Shown piece by piece: positions 1-7,926 of a stretch of 64,000 bases of DNA. The stretch spans positions 1,798,001 to 1,862,000 of the forward strand of contig NZ_CP006882.1 of the NCBI RefSeq assembly GCF_000161795.2, in the 5' to 3' direction. This stretch comes from Synechococcus sp. WH 8109. Lineage in GTDB: Bacteria; Cyanobacteriota; Cyanobacteriia; PCC-6307; Cyanobiaceae. A model generated the notes under the pieces. It had not been told where the DNA came from, ran no database searches, and saw nothing but the letters and a program-made list of their open reading frames with translations. How positions within the stretch are numbered: position 1 is the stretch's first letter; every line of letters begins with the position of its first letter. The position numbers and the translations under genes are program-made.

Positions 1-2
1 AC

Positions 3-170
3 CTGCACCACGTGTTGCAACGGGCCGAATACGGCGCCTCCCAGGAAGGGCGCAGCACCCAGGCCGCCAACTATGCCCAACTGCGCAAGGTGCTCTGCAT
101 GGACGCCCGCAGCATGAAGGACGCCTCAGCCCTGGGGCAGCACGATGACGTCATCGAACAAGCTGCCTGA
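3..170 (+). CDS. C-terminal end of an unidentified protein (5' truncated)
   Basis: An open frame enters from the left edge and ends at a TGA at 168-170, giving 55 residues. The visible part is hydrophilic and probably helical (LRKVLCMDARSMKD, then GQHDDVIEQAA) with no motif I can place. Codon use is GC-rich like the neighbours, which supports real coding. The next gene begins about 10 bases downstream on the same strand, so the two may be cotranscribed. Function is unknown and the start lies outside the window. Confidence 0.5.
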   Translation: MHHVLQRAEYGASQEGRSTQAANYAQLRKVLCMDARSMKDASALGQHDDVIEQAA

Positions 171-181
171 CAAGGCTCTCG

Positions 182-448
182 GTGCTGAATAGCGTTTTAG
201 CAGTTGCTCAGATCGCGATGGCTTCCAACGCCGCATCGCTGTACGCCCGAATCAGCTGCAATCCGGAGCAGACCCAGGCCCTTTTCCGTCAGGCACTGCA
301 GGATCCCAACGGCGCCATGGCCAGCATCTGCAGCCTGGGCGACCAGCTGGGGCTACCCGTCACGACCCAGGAAGTGCGCGACCATCTGGCCAGCCTTGAC
401 GACGACGAAAGCAAGCGCTGGCTGATCAAGGCGAGAGGCGGTCTTTGA
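182..448 (+). CDS. small hypothetical protein, weakly Nif11-like
   Basis: Codes for 88 residues from a GTG at 182; an ATG at 218 is an alternative start giving 76 residues. After a short alanine-rich start there is a helical stretch (NPEQTQALFRQALQDP), then GDQLGLPVTTQEVRDHL, ending in KARGGL. The pattern of a helix, a LGL/F-type turn, TxxEV and a C-terminal acidic helix resembles Nif11-type small proteins, some of which serve as peptide leaders in marine picocyanobacteria. That resemblance is by eye only, and no core peptide or modification enzyme is nearby. The 3' end overlaps the convergent minus-strand small gene by 23 bases. Confidence 0.5.
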   Translation: MLNSVLAVAQIAMASNAASLYARISCNPEQTQALFRQALQDPNGAMASICSLGDQLGLPVTTQEVRDHLASLDDDESKRWLIKARGGL

Positions 449-602
449 GCGCGGAGGCTTCTGGCGTCAGAAGGGCCTGGGGCTCAGCGCGCTGACGGCG
501 TTCGTAGCCGCCACCTCCGGCCCAACTGAAGAAGAGCATGTAACTCACAATCGCCAATCCTGCGGCCACCACGAGAGCGGCCAGCTGCTCCACTTTCAGC
601 AT
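426..602 (-). CDS. small single-pass membrane protein
   Basis: A 58-residue minus-strand frame. Residues about 6-28 form one strongly hydrophobic helix (LAALVVAAGLAIVSYMLFF), followed by a glycine-rich turn and a charged tail. I chose the ATG at 602 over the longer in-frame start at 698 because the extra N-terminus (arginine, serine and histidine rich) looks non-coding and would run into the divergent ABC-F gene starting at 673. Its 3' end overlaps the convergent 182-448 gene. Function unknown; an inner or thylakoid membrane location is inferred from the helix alone. Confidence 0.5.
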   Translation of the reverse strand: MLKVEQLAALVVAAGLAIVSYMLFFSWAGGGGYERRQRAEPQALLTPEASALKDRLSP

Positions 603-672
603 GGCGACCAGCCTCCGGGAACCTTCAACAGTTTGCCGACAGGGATGATGGGGGGCATCACGCCTTCCGCCG

Positions 673-2397
673 GTGCTGCGACTCGAAAACGTCAGCAAGA
701 TCTACCCCACGGGGGAAGTGCTCCGGGCCGTGACCTGGGAGGTGAAACCTGGAGACAGGATCGGCCTGGTGGGCGTGAACGGCGCCGGCAAGTCCACCCA
801 GATGCGTCTGATCGCCGGACACGAAGAGCCCACCAGCGGCCAGGTGGTTCGGCAGGGGGAACCCCGCATCGCTTATCTCCAGCAGGAATTCGACGTAGAC
901 CTGGAGCGCACCGTGCGCCAGGAACTATTTCAAGCCTTCGGCGAAGCGGCCGAAGTAATGAACCAGCAGAAGCAGGTGGAAGAGGCGATGGGCTCCGAAC
1001 GGGCCGCGGAGGATCCCGACCATCTGGACCAGCTGATCCAAGAACTGGGAAAGCTGCAAAGCCGTTTCGAAGCACTGCATGGCTACGAACTCGATGCCCG
1101 CATCGACAAGCTCCTGCCCACGATCGGCTTCACCCCGGAGGGCGCTGAGCTGCAGGTGAAGGACTATTCCGGCGGATGGCAGATGCGGATCGCCCTGGGG
1201 AAAATCCTGCTGCAGGAACCGGATCTTCTGCTGCTCGACGAACCCACCAACCATCTGGATGTCGGAACCATCCAGTGGCTGGAGAACTACCTGCTGGAGC
1301 AGAGCGCAGCCCTTGTGGTGATCAGCCACGACCGCACCTTCCTCGACCGGGTCTGCAATCAGATCGTTTCCACCGAACGGGGGGTGTCCCGCAGCTACCT
1401 CGGCAACTACACCGCCCACCTGGAGCAGAAACAACTGGAGCGGGAGGCCACACAGGCGGCCTTCGAACGGCAGCAGAAGGAGATCGCCACGCAACAGGCC
1501 TACATCGATCGCTTCCGCGCCAGTGCCACCCGCAGCACCCAGGCCAAAAGCCGTGAGAAGCAGCTGGACAAGGTGGAACGGGTGGAGGCACCAATCGAAT
1601 CAGTGGCCGGGCCAAGTTTTCAGTTCCCGCCTGCCCCGCGCTCTGGCGCCCAGGTTGCCCTGATCGACAACGTCACCCACAGCTATGGAGACAAAATCCT
1701 TTTCCTGGGGGCTGAACTGGAAGTGGAGCGGGGTGACCGAATCGCCTTCGTAGGCCCCAATGGTGCGGGTAAGTCCACCCTGCTGCGTCTGGTGATGGGG
1801 GTTGAAACCCCCGATGAAGGTAGTGCCCGGCTTGGGGAGCACAACGTGATTGCGGGGTACTTCGAACAAAACCAGGCCGAAGCCCTGGATCTGTCCAAGA
1901 CCGTGATCGACACGATGTACGAAGCGGTTCCCGACTGGACCCAGACCCAGGTTCGTTCGCTGCTGGGCAGTTTCTGCTTCAGCAACGAAACGGTGTTCAA
2001 GGACGTCGGGAAGCTCAGCGGCGGAGAGAAAGCCCGTCTGGCCCTGGCCCTGATGCTGCTCACCCCCTGCAATCTGCTGGTCCTGGATGAGCCCACCAAT
2101 CACCTCGACATTCCCGCCAAGCAGATGCTCGAGGACGCCTTGATGGCCTACGAGGGAGCCGCGCTGCTGGTCTCCCACGACCGCTATTTCATCTCCCGCG
2201 TCGCCAACCGCATCGTGGAACTGCGGGACGGAGAACTGGTGATGTATCGCGGCGATTACAACTACTACCTCGAGAAAAAAGAGGAAGAAAGGGCAGCTGC
2301 GAAAGAGAAAGACTTGGCTTCGGAACGGGAGGCCAAGCGGAAGGCCAACAAGGAGAAGCAGAAGGCACGCGACGCCCGCCGTAAAAAGGCGGCCTGA
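673..2397 (+). CDS. ABC-F family ATPase (Uup/EttA-like)
   Basis: A 574-residue protein with two fused ABC ATPase domains and no membrane segments, the ABC-F layout. The Walker A motifs are GVNGAGKST at residues 34-42 and GPNGAGKST near 361-369. The signatures are YSGGW near 165 and LSGGE near 448, each followed by LDEPTNHLD. A charged linker of about 80 residues joins the domains, and the C-terminus is a lysine/arginine-rich coiled coil (about 530-574) as in Uup-like members. ABC-F proteins act on ribosomes, or for Uup on nucleic acid, in the cytoplasm. The start is a GTG. The exact subfamily cannot be fixed by eye. Confidence 0.93.
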   Translation: MLRLENVSKIYPTGEVLRAVTWEVKPGDRIGLVGVNGAGKSTQMRLIAGHEEPTSGQVVRQGEPRIAYLQQEFDVDLERTVRQELFQAFGEAAEVMNQQKQVEEAMGSERAAEDPDHLDQLIQELGKLQSRFEALHGYELDARIDKLLPTIGFTPEGAELQVKDYSGGWQMRIALGKILLQEPDLLLLDEPTNHLDVGTIQWLENYLLEQSAALVVISHDRTFLDRVCNQIVSTERGVSRSYLGNYTAHLEQKQLEREATQAAFERQQKEIATQQAYIDRFRASATRSTQAKSREKQLDKVERVEAPIESVAGPSFQFPPAPRSGAQVALIDNVTHSYGDKILFLGAELEVERGDRIAFVGPNGAGKSTLLRLVMGVETPDEGSARLGEHNVIAGYFEQNQAEALDLSKTVIDTMYEAVPDWTQTQVRSLLGSFCFSNETVFKDVGKLSGGEKARLALALMLLTPCNLLVLDEPTNHLDIPAKQMLEDALMAYEGAALLVSHDRYFISRVANRIVELRDGELVMYRGDYNYYLEKKEEERAAAKEKDLASEREAKRKANKEKQKARDARRKKAA

Positions 2398-2511
2398 CTG
2401 ACATCAGACGACGGCAACGAAAACTTCACACAGGTTTAGGCAGGAAGACTTATTTCTCTTTACCTGCTGTTTTCATCTGCATAGGCTGACAAAACTGACC
2501 TTCCAGCCCCG

Positions 2512-2700
2512 ATGAGCATGGTTCCCGGCCCCGGCAACAGCGAACCCGTTGGTGGTTCAACAGCCCCCGGTCCGGCCCCCCATGAGCAGACCTGGGATGC
2601 AGTGGAAACCTATTTCCAGTGCATCACCACCTGTTCGCTGGACGATGGCGACTGCATCACCCAATGCGTCGAACAACTGAGGGACGCCGACGACGCCTGA
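2512..2700 (+). CDS. small twin-CX3C protein
   Basis: A 62-residue protein. The first 25 residues are proline/glycine-rich and probably disordered. A helical hairpin candidate follows, with four cysteines at 37, 41, 48 and 52, giving CX3C-X6-CX3C. Such spacing lets two short helices be joined by two disulfides or bind a metal. No signal peptide is visible, so oxidative folding outside the cytoplasm is not implied. It sits 114 bases after the ABC-F gene and ends 10 bases before the convergent HtrA-like protease. Function unknown; the regular cysteine spacing makes chance coding unlikely. Confidence 0.6.
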   Translation: MSMVPGPGNSEPVGGSTAPGPAPHEQTWDAVETYFQCITTCSLDDGDCITQCVEQLRDADDA

Positions 2701-2710
2701 GCCAAAAGCT

Positions 2711-3928
2711 TCAGCCAGGGGCCAATGCCGACAAATCGACGGGCTTGACGTTGATCGAGACCCGCTCCTGAGCTCGCTGCACCTCGAGCGCAACCCAGGC
2801 ACCCACACCGCGGCGTTCAATGGCACTGACCACCGCAGCTGGGCCCTCAACCGCCTGGCCATCCAAGCGAAGGATCACATCATCCACCTTGAGCCCGGCG
2901 CGGTCCGCCGGCCCTCCAGGTTGAACAGCGCGAATGACCGCACCTGGCGGCACCGGGGATGTGGGGGTGGGCCGGGGCACCGGCGACAGACGGATGCCGA
3001 TCACCGGATGACGGGCCTTGCCGCTGTCCACCAGCTGCTGGGCAATGGTTCGAGCCCGATTGATCGGAATGGCAAAACCCAGACCTGCCCCAGGCCCTGA
3101 TCGCACCAAGGTGTTGATGCCGATCACCTCACCGTCGGCATTGAGCAGTGGCCCGCCCGAATTACCAGGATTGATCGCCGCGTCGGTCTGAATCAGGTCA
3201 AGACGTTTGCCGGAAATTCCTAACTGAGCAACGTTGCGGTTGAGGTTGCTGATGATTCCCAGAGTCACCGTGCTCTCCAGGCCAAAGGGATTTCCCACGG
3301 CAATCGCCCAGTCGCCCACGCTGAGCCGGTCGGAATCCCCCAGATCCGCGACCGGCCAGGGCCCGGCGCCCTCCAGGCGCACCACCGCGAGATCAGTGAG
3401 GCTATCTTTGCCAACTATTCGGGCGAGCACCCTCCTGCCATCGGAGAGCTCCACGCTGAGTTGATCCGCCCCTTCCACCACATGGGCATTGGTGAGCAGC
3501 AGGCCCTTGGCATCGAAGATCACTCCACTGCCTTGGCCGCGCTGCACCCTGGAGCGCGGACCTTTGGCGCGTGGGATGCCGAAGAAGTGGCGAAACAAAG
3601 GGTCCTGCATCAGGGCCGGCGGCACACCCGCAACACTGGACTGCTTGACGGTCCGCGCCGTCTCCAAGCTGATCACTGCCGGACCACTGCGCTTCACAGC
3701 GGCAGCCACAAACGAGTCGCGACAGATCTCCGGGCGCGCCTCTGCTTGCTGAGGACCAACGATCAAGGGAAGCGACAACACGCCGGCCACCAGAACTCCC
3801 CCCGCCAGAGCAGAGGCGACAAACGAGCGGGACGAGGAGTTGACCACAGCTTCAGGGCGATCGGCTGCCTCGACGCTACGCAGAGCAGATCCAAAAACAG
3901 CCACGTTCAATTTCAAAGCTGTGACCAC
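2711..3928 (-). CDS. HtrA/Deg-family trypsin-like serine protease with PDZ domain
   Basis: A 405-residue protein: a hydrophobic N-terminal segment (about 38-58) that acts as signal peptide or anchor, a trypsin-like domain (about 75-300) and one C-terminal PDZ domain (about 325-400). The catalytic triad is visible: His149 in TNAHVVEG, Asp179 in SLTDLAVV, and Ser257 in NPGNSGGP. In cyanobacteria HtrA, HhoA and HhoB degrade or refold damaged proteins in the periplasm or at the thylakoid and cell envelope. A single PDZ fits all three, so I leave the symbol blank. The promoter region faces the divergent DUF2973 gene. Confidence 0.92.
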   Translation of the reverse strand: MVTALKLNVAVFGSALRSVEAADRPEAVVNSSSRSFVASALAGGVLVAGVLSLPLIVGPQQAEARPEICRDSFVAAAVKRSGPAVISLETARTVKQSSVAGVPPALMQDPLFRHFFGIPRAKGPRSRVQRGQGSGVIFDAKGLLLTNAHVVEGADQLSVELSDGRRVLARIVGKDSLTDLAVVRLEGAGPWPVADLGDSDRLSVGDWAIAVGNPFGLESTVTLGIISNLNRNVAQLGISGKRLDLIQTDAAINPGNSGGPLLNADGEVIGINTLVRSGPGAGLGFAIPINRARTIAQQLVDSGKARHPVIGIRLSPVPRPTPTSPVPPGAVIRAVQPGGPADRAGLKVDDVILRLDGQAVEGPAAVVSAIERRGVGAWVALEVQRAQERVSINVKPVDLSALAPG

Positions 3929-3985
3929 ATGCGACCGGGGTGCCGATAGCGTGAGAATGCAGACATTCAGCTGGGTCGGAGGGTC

Positions 3986-4258
3986 ATGCTCGGTTCGCTG
4001 TTTCCCCTCATCTACGGAGCGCTATTCGTGGCCCTGTTGTGGCAGGCCTTCCGCGTGATGAGCAAGGGTTTCCGCGCTGCCAGCGGTCCGATCAACAGCT
4101 CGCCCAACAACGCTCCGAACGACCGCACAGGCCAGGTAACCGTCCACCCAGAACTGCTGGACAGCGAGGGACGCATCACGGAAGAGGCCCTGCTGACGGT
4201 GCGCTTCGGCGGTGACGATGACGAAGCCTCGACGGCCGCGGGACCCGGCACTGAATAA
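3986..4258 (+). CDS. DUF2973 family protein
   Basis: A 90-residue protein with one N-terminal membrane helix (about 4-20), a polar linker and the conserved block HPELLDSEGRITEEALLTV typical of the cyanobacterial DUF2973 family. That family usually continues with a short conserved tail after LLxxR; here it ends in an acidic, low-complexity stretch (GGDDDEAS). It is divergent from the HtrA-like gene 57 bases away and followed 33 bases later by another small conserved gene. The molecular role of the family is not known to me. Confidence 0.75.
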   Translation: MLGSLFPLIYGALFVALLWQAFRVMSKGFRAASGPINSSPNNAPNDRTGQVTVHPELLDSEGRITEEALLTVRFGGDDDEASTAAGPGTE

Positions 4259-4291
4259 ATTGGGCGCTTGAAGTCGACAGGGGTCGCCTGA

Positions 4292-4675
4292 GTGGATCAG
4301 AGAACACGCATCGTTGCAGCAGTCATCAAAGGCCTCAAGCTGCCCCCACGGTTTCGGCTTCGGCTGATGAAAGAGGACCCCGTTCGCCTGGAATTGAGCC
4401 TGACGCCGGCCTACGGCAAGGACCCCATCACCGTGGGACTTGTGGAATCTCTGGATCTGGTGGCCCGTCGTGACCGGGAAGGCCGGATCCCCCGCGACCT
4501 TCAGGGCACCTGGGACTGGACCGTCCGCCACGGCCAGGTGAGCACCGGAGGCTGGAACCCTTATCTCAAGGAAGCCCTGCAGACCATGTTCGAGACCGGT
4601 CTCCCGGCCATCGTGTTTGAAGAACTCACAGGAGAGGAGTACCACCCCGTGGATGGGACCCGCCACGTGCGCTGA
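4292..4675 (+). CDS. conserved hypothetical protein
   Basis: A 127-residue soluble protein with no signal peptide or membrane helix. Start is a GTG at 4292. The composition is balanced, with a mixed alpha/beta appearance: a basic N-terminal half (RFRLRLMKEDPVRLELSL) and a tryptophan-containing middle (GTWDWTVRHG), ending in a helical stretch before TGEEYHPVDG. I recognise no family. It follows the DUF2973 gene by 33 bases on the same strand and may be cotranscribed with it. Confidence 0.65.
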   Translation: MDQRTRIVAAVIKGLKLPPRFRLRLMKEDPVRLELSLTPAYGKDPITVGLVESLDLVARRDREGRIPRDLQGTWDWTVRHGQVSTGGWNPYLKEALQTMFETGLPAIVFEELTGEEYHPVDGTRHVR

Positions 4676-4773
4676 TCCAGCACGGGGGTTGTGTAAAGGC
4701 GTGCGAATGAATGCAGCAATGCAACTGACAAGGGGGCTAGACCGGAATCAATCCGGCCTTTAAGAAAGTCTTC

Positions 4774-4878
4774 ATGGCCTCCCTTGTCGTTTCCATCGGC
4801 CCGCTTGTGCGGCTGTTGGCGGCCGTCGGCGCCATCAGCAGCCTGGTGCTTTTAGGCCTGATGAATCTCATCCCGTGA
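4774..4878 (+). CDS. possible 34-aa single-pass membrane peptide
   Basis: An ATG at 4774 opens a 34-residue frame that is almost entirely one membrane helix (VRLLAAVGAISSLVLLGLM), closed by a TGA at 4876-4878, 19 bases before the TTG start of the helicase gene. It does not match the small photosystem or b6f subunits I know (PsaM, PsbX, PsbM, PsbY, PetN, Psb30). There is no strong Shine-Dalgarno sequence. The small single-helix protein style is common in cyanobacteria, so it is listed as a candidate only. Confidence 0.33.
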   Translation: MASLVVSIGPLVRLLAAVGAISSLVLLGLMNLIP

Positions 4879-4897
4879 ATCGAGCGGCAACACCGCG

Positions 4898-7396
4898 TTG
4901 AGCCAGTTCCCGATCGACGCCCTGTTGAAGCAGATCTGTTCTGCGGTCCGCCCGGGGAGAACGGTTCTGCTCCAGGCACCGCCCGGGGCGGGCAAGACCA
5001 CACGGGTTCCCCTGGCGCTGATCGGAGCCCTAACAGAAGGCGAGGGCGTTTTTTTTGCAGAGCATCGGAAAATCTGGATGATTGAGCCGCGGCGGCTGGC
5101 CACCAAATCGGCCGCCGCCCGTCTTGCCGAGAGCCTTGGAGAAGACATCGGCGCGCGCATCGGTTATGCCGTGCGCGGGGAACAGAAGCGATCCAAGCGC
5201 ACCCAGGTGGAGGTGATCACCGACGGCCTCTTCCTGCGGCGCTTGCAGAGCGACCCCTCGCTGGATGGAGTGGGGTGCGTGATCTTCGATGAATTTCATG
5301 AGCGTGGGCGTGATACGGACCTATCCCTCGCCTTGCTGCGCGAGGCGAGGCCTCTGCTGAATCCAGATCTCGCCGTGATCTTGATGTCGGCCACGCTGGA
5401 TCTATCCGATCTGAAGGAACGACTGCCCGAAGCAACGGTGCTGGAAAGCCCGGGCCGCAGTCACCCGGTGGACACCCACCACCAACCACCACGGCCGGAC
5501 GAACCCCTGCCGAAGCAGGTGTTACGCGCCATCGAGCAACACGCCCTCGACCAACCGCAAGGCAGCGGTGTTCTGGTCTTCCTGCCGGGGCTGACGGAGA
5601 TTGAACGCTGCATGCAAACCCTGACAGCAGCCCATTCCCTGCAGAACTGGAAGATTCAGGCGCTGCATGGCCAAATGCCCCTGCAGAAGCAGAGTTTAGC
5701 CCTGCAGCGCTGCGACCCTAACCAGGACGGCAGCATCATCCTGGCCAGCGCCATTGCCGAGAGCTCCCTCACGATTGATGGGGTGCGCCTGGTTATTGAC
5801 AGCGGCCTCAGCCGTCAACTGCGTTACGACCCCAACACCCGCATGGAGGGCCTTGAGACCACCGTCTCCAGCCTGGCCAGTGCAGAGCAGCGCCGGGGCC
5901 GGGCAGGCCGGCAATGCCCGGGCCACTGCATCCGCCTCTGGTCTCCGGCAGAGCAACAGCGGCGCCCCCCCTTTCACCCCCCTGAACTGCTGTTAGCAGA
6001 TCCCCAGCCCGTGCTGATGGAACTGGCCCAGTGGGGGGCTGGGCTGGGTGAAGAGCTGCCGTGGCTGGACCCTCCCCCCTCAGCAGCCATGCAGGAGGGG
6101 CAGCACGGCCTTCAACAGCTCGGTCTGCTGGAACACGACGGCCGGATCAGCGATCGGGGACGGCTGATCGGCGGCCTCGGCGTTCACCCTCGTCTCGGCA
6201 TGCTGCTGGTGGAGGCCCACGAACAGGGCGTCCCCCAGCTGGGCTGTGATCTGGCGGCCATCCTCAGCGAACGGGATCCCTTCGATCGCCGCCAGGTCGG
6301 CAGCGATCTCGAAGCTCGTCTCAACAGCATCCAGCGCCATTCATCCCTACGAACGCTCAGTCAGCAACTTCACCGCCAGCTGAAGCGACTGGGTACCTCA
6401 CCCCAGAAGCGAGACGCTTCCGTCAATGCTGGCGATCTGATCCTGGCGGCCTTTCCGGAATGGCTGGCTCAACAGCGTCCAGGCCAGGTCGGTCGCTATC
6501 GGCTGCGTCAGGGCCGCGGAGCCACCCTGCTGCCCTGGGATCCGCTCCAGGGCAGTCCAGCCCTGGCCGTCGCCAGGGTCGACATGGGCGGCCGTGACAC
6601 GCGGATCCAGATGGCGGTGGCCCTCAGCCAGGGCACCCTGGAAAGCATCGCTGAGCGGGACGGCTACTGGCAGGACGAGGCCCGCTGGGATCCCGAACGC
6701 CAGCGGGTCCGTGCCGAACGCCAGCTCAAACTGGGGGCATTGGTGGTGCACCGAACGCCACAACCTTCGCCAGCCGCAGCGCTGTGCCGCACCCTGCTGA
6801 TCGAGCAGCTGAAGAAGAATGGCAGTCTTGATGTCCTGCCCTGGACGGACAGCAGCGATCAGCTGCGCCAACGGCTGGCATGGATGCACCAACAGGTGGG
6901 CGTCCCCTGGCCTGATCGCGATCTGACAACCCTGCTGGAGCAGGCTGACACCTGGCTTGGTCCAAGCCTGGAAGGCTGTCTGGGCTGGAGCGACATCAGC
7001 GCGACAGCCTTAGAAGAAGCACTCTGGGGCGATCTGGACTGGAGCTTCAGGCAACAGCTGGATGACCTGCTGCCGCGCCGCATCCCAATCCCCTCCGGCC
7101 GGCAAGCCGCGCTGCTTTACACCGCCGACGAGGCGATCCTCGCCGTGAAATTGCAGGAGATGTTCGGATCTGACGACGGCCCCCGCGTGCTGAACGGCCG
7201 TATCCCCGTCACGCTGGAGCTGCTCTCACCAGCCGGACGCCCCCTGCAACGCACCCGCGCCCTCAAAGGCTTCTGGGAAGGCAGCTACCAGGAGGTGCGC
7301 CGGGAAATGCGAGGGCGCTACCCCAAGCACCCCTGGCCCGAAGACCCTCGACAGGCGCTGCCGACGTCCCGGACCAAGCGCCGGTCGGACGGATGA
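4898..7396 (+). CDS. hrpB: ATP-dependent helicase HrpB
   Basis: An 832-residue DExH helicase of the HrpB type. Walker A is APPGAGKTT at 27-35; the DEAH-class box is DEFH at 131-134 (typical of HrpB rather than HrpA); the SAT motif is MSATLD; motif VI is QRRGRAGR at 331-338. The long C-terminal part (about 450-832) matches the HrpB-specific extension, including the late block PSGRQAALLYT. HrpB proteins are putative RNA helicases of unclear cellular role. The TTG at 4898 is the first possible start after an in-frame TGA at 4859, so the start is well bounded. Confidence 0.92.
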   Translation: MSQFPIDALLKQICSAVRPGRTVLLQAPPGAGKTTRVPLALIGALTEGEGVFFAEHRKIWMIEPRRLATKSAAARLAESLGEDIGARIGYAVRGEQKRSKRTQVEVITDGLFLRRLQSDPSLDGVGCVIFDEFHERGRDTDLSLALLREARPLLNPDLAVILMSATLDLSDLKERLPEATVLESPGRSHPVDTHHQPPRPDEPLPKQVLRAIEQHALDQPQGSGVLVFLPGLTEIERCMQTLTAAHSLQNWKIQALHGQMPLQKQSLALQRCDPNQDGSIILASAIAESSLTIDGVRLVIDSGLSRQLRYDPNTRMEGLETTVSSLASAEQRRGRAGRQCPGHCIRLWSPAEQQRRPPFHPPELLLADPQPVLMELAQWGAGLGEELPWLDPPPSAAMQEGQHGLQQLGLLEHDGRISDRGRLIGGLGVHPRLGMLLVEAHEQGVPQLGCDLAAILSERDPFDRRQVGSDLEARLNSIQRHSSLRTLSQQLHRQLKRLGTSPQKRDASVNAGDLILAAFPEWLAQQRPGQVGRYRLRQGRGATLLPWDPLQGSPALAVARVDMGGRDTRIQMAVALSQGTLESIAERDGYWQDEARWDPERQRVRAERQLKLGALVVHRTPQPSPAAALCRTLLIEQLKKNGSLDVLPWTDSSDQLRQRLAWMHQQVGVPWPDRDLTTLLEQADTWLGPSLEGCLGWSDISATALEEALWGDLDWSFRQQLDDLLPRRIPIPSGRQAALLYTADEAILAVKLQEMFGSDDGPRVLNGRIPVTLELLSPAGRPLQRTRALKGFWEGSYQEVRREMRGRYPKHPWPEDPRQALPTSRTKRRSDG

Positions 7397-7497
7397 CAAC
7401 CTTGAAAAACAGGCAAAAGCCCAATTGAGTAGCCCTTAGCACATGCAACAAAACTCCAACCTTTGTTACATTGGTCCACATCCAAACGATTCAACCC

Positions 7498-7638
7498 ATG
7501 TCCGACAATGCACGCTTCGGCTTCGTCAACTTCGCTGAGACCTGGAACGGTCGTCTGGCCATGATGGGCTTTGTGATCGGCCTCGGCACCGAGCTCCTGA
7601 CCGGCCAAGGCATCCTGACTCAGATCGGCCTCGGCTGA
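7498..7638 (+). CDS. high-light-inducible protein (Hli/Scp)
   Basis: A 46-residue protein with the single chlorophyll-a/b-binding-like helix of the Hli family. The signature ETWNGRLAMMGFVIGL at about 14-29 carries the Glu and Asn/Arg that pair helices and ligate chlorophyll. Hli proteins dimerise in thylakoids and bind chlorophyll and carotenoid, giving photoprotection during high light or photosystem II assembly. The gene has its own 101-base upstream region and a strong terminator 22 bases downstream, so it is probably monocistronic. The family is too repetitive to assign a particular hli letter. Confidence 0.92.
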   Translation: MSDNARFGFVNFAETWNGRLAMMGFVIGLGTELLTGQGILTQIGLG

Positions 7639-7660
7639 TTCCGATTCGCGGATTCATAGA

Positions 7661-7689
7661 CCCCCCCGACCTGTCGGGGGGTTTTTTGT
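7661..7689 (+). terminator. Rho-independent terminator of the hli gene
   Basis: A GC-rich hairpin (CCCCCCGAC, short loop, GTCGGGGGG) is followed at once by a run of T residues. It lies 22 bases after the hli stop codon and insulates the next gene. Confidence 0.88.
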
Positions 7690-7749
7690 TGTCTCTCCAC
7701 CAGCCTCCGCTGATGCAGCACAGTGGGAAGAATTCCGCCGAGGCTGTCG

Positions 7750-7926
7750 TTGGCACCGCTTTACGTTCAGAACAGACGTGATGGATCAAGGCTGCTCAGC
7801 AGCGCCTTGGTGATCTGCACAATTGGTGCCACCCAAATCCACCAGCACTGGGGCGTTCTGCTGACCACCATCTCGGCCGTTGTCTGCGTTTACTGGGGTT
7901 ACGCCTACAGCCGCCTTGAGCGTTGA
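7750..7926 (+). CDS. small membrane protein upstream of xseA
   Basis: From the TTG at 7750 the frame gives 58 residues; a longer frame from 7723 is possible but its extra residues look unrelated. There are two hydrophobic segments (LLSSALVICTIGAT and GVLLTTISAVVCVYWGYAY) flanked by arginines, suggesting a two-helix membrane hairpin. The stop overlaps the proposed TTG start of xseA by 11 bases, so translation is probably coupled. I do not recognise the family. Confidence 0.5.
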   Translation: MAPLYVQNRRDGSRLLSSALVICTIGATQIHQHWGVLLTTISAVVCVYWGYAYSRLER

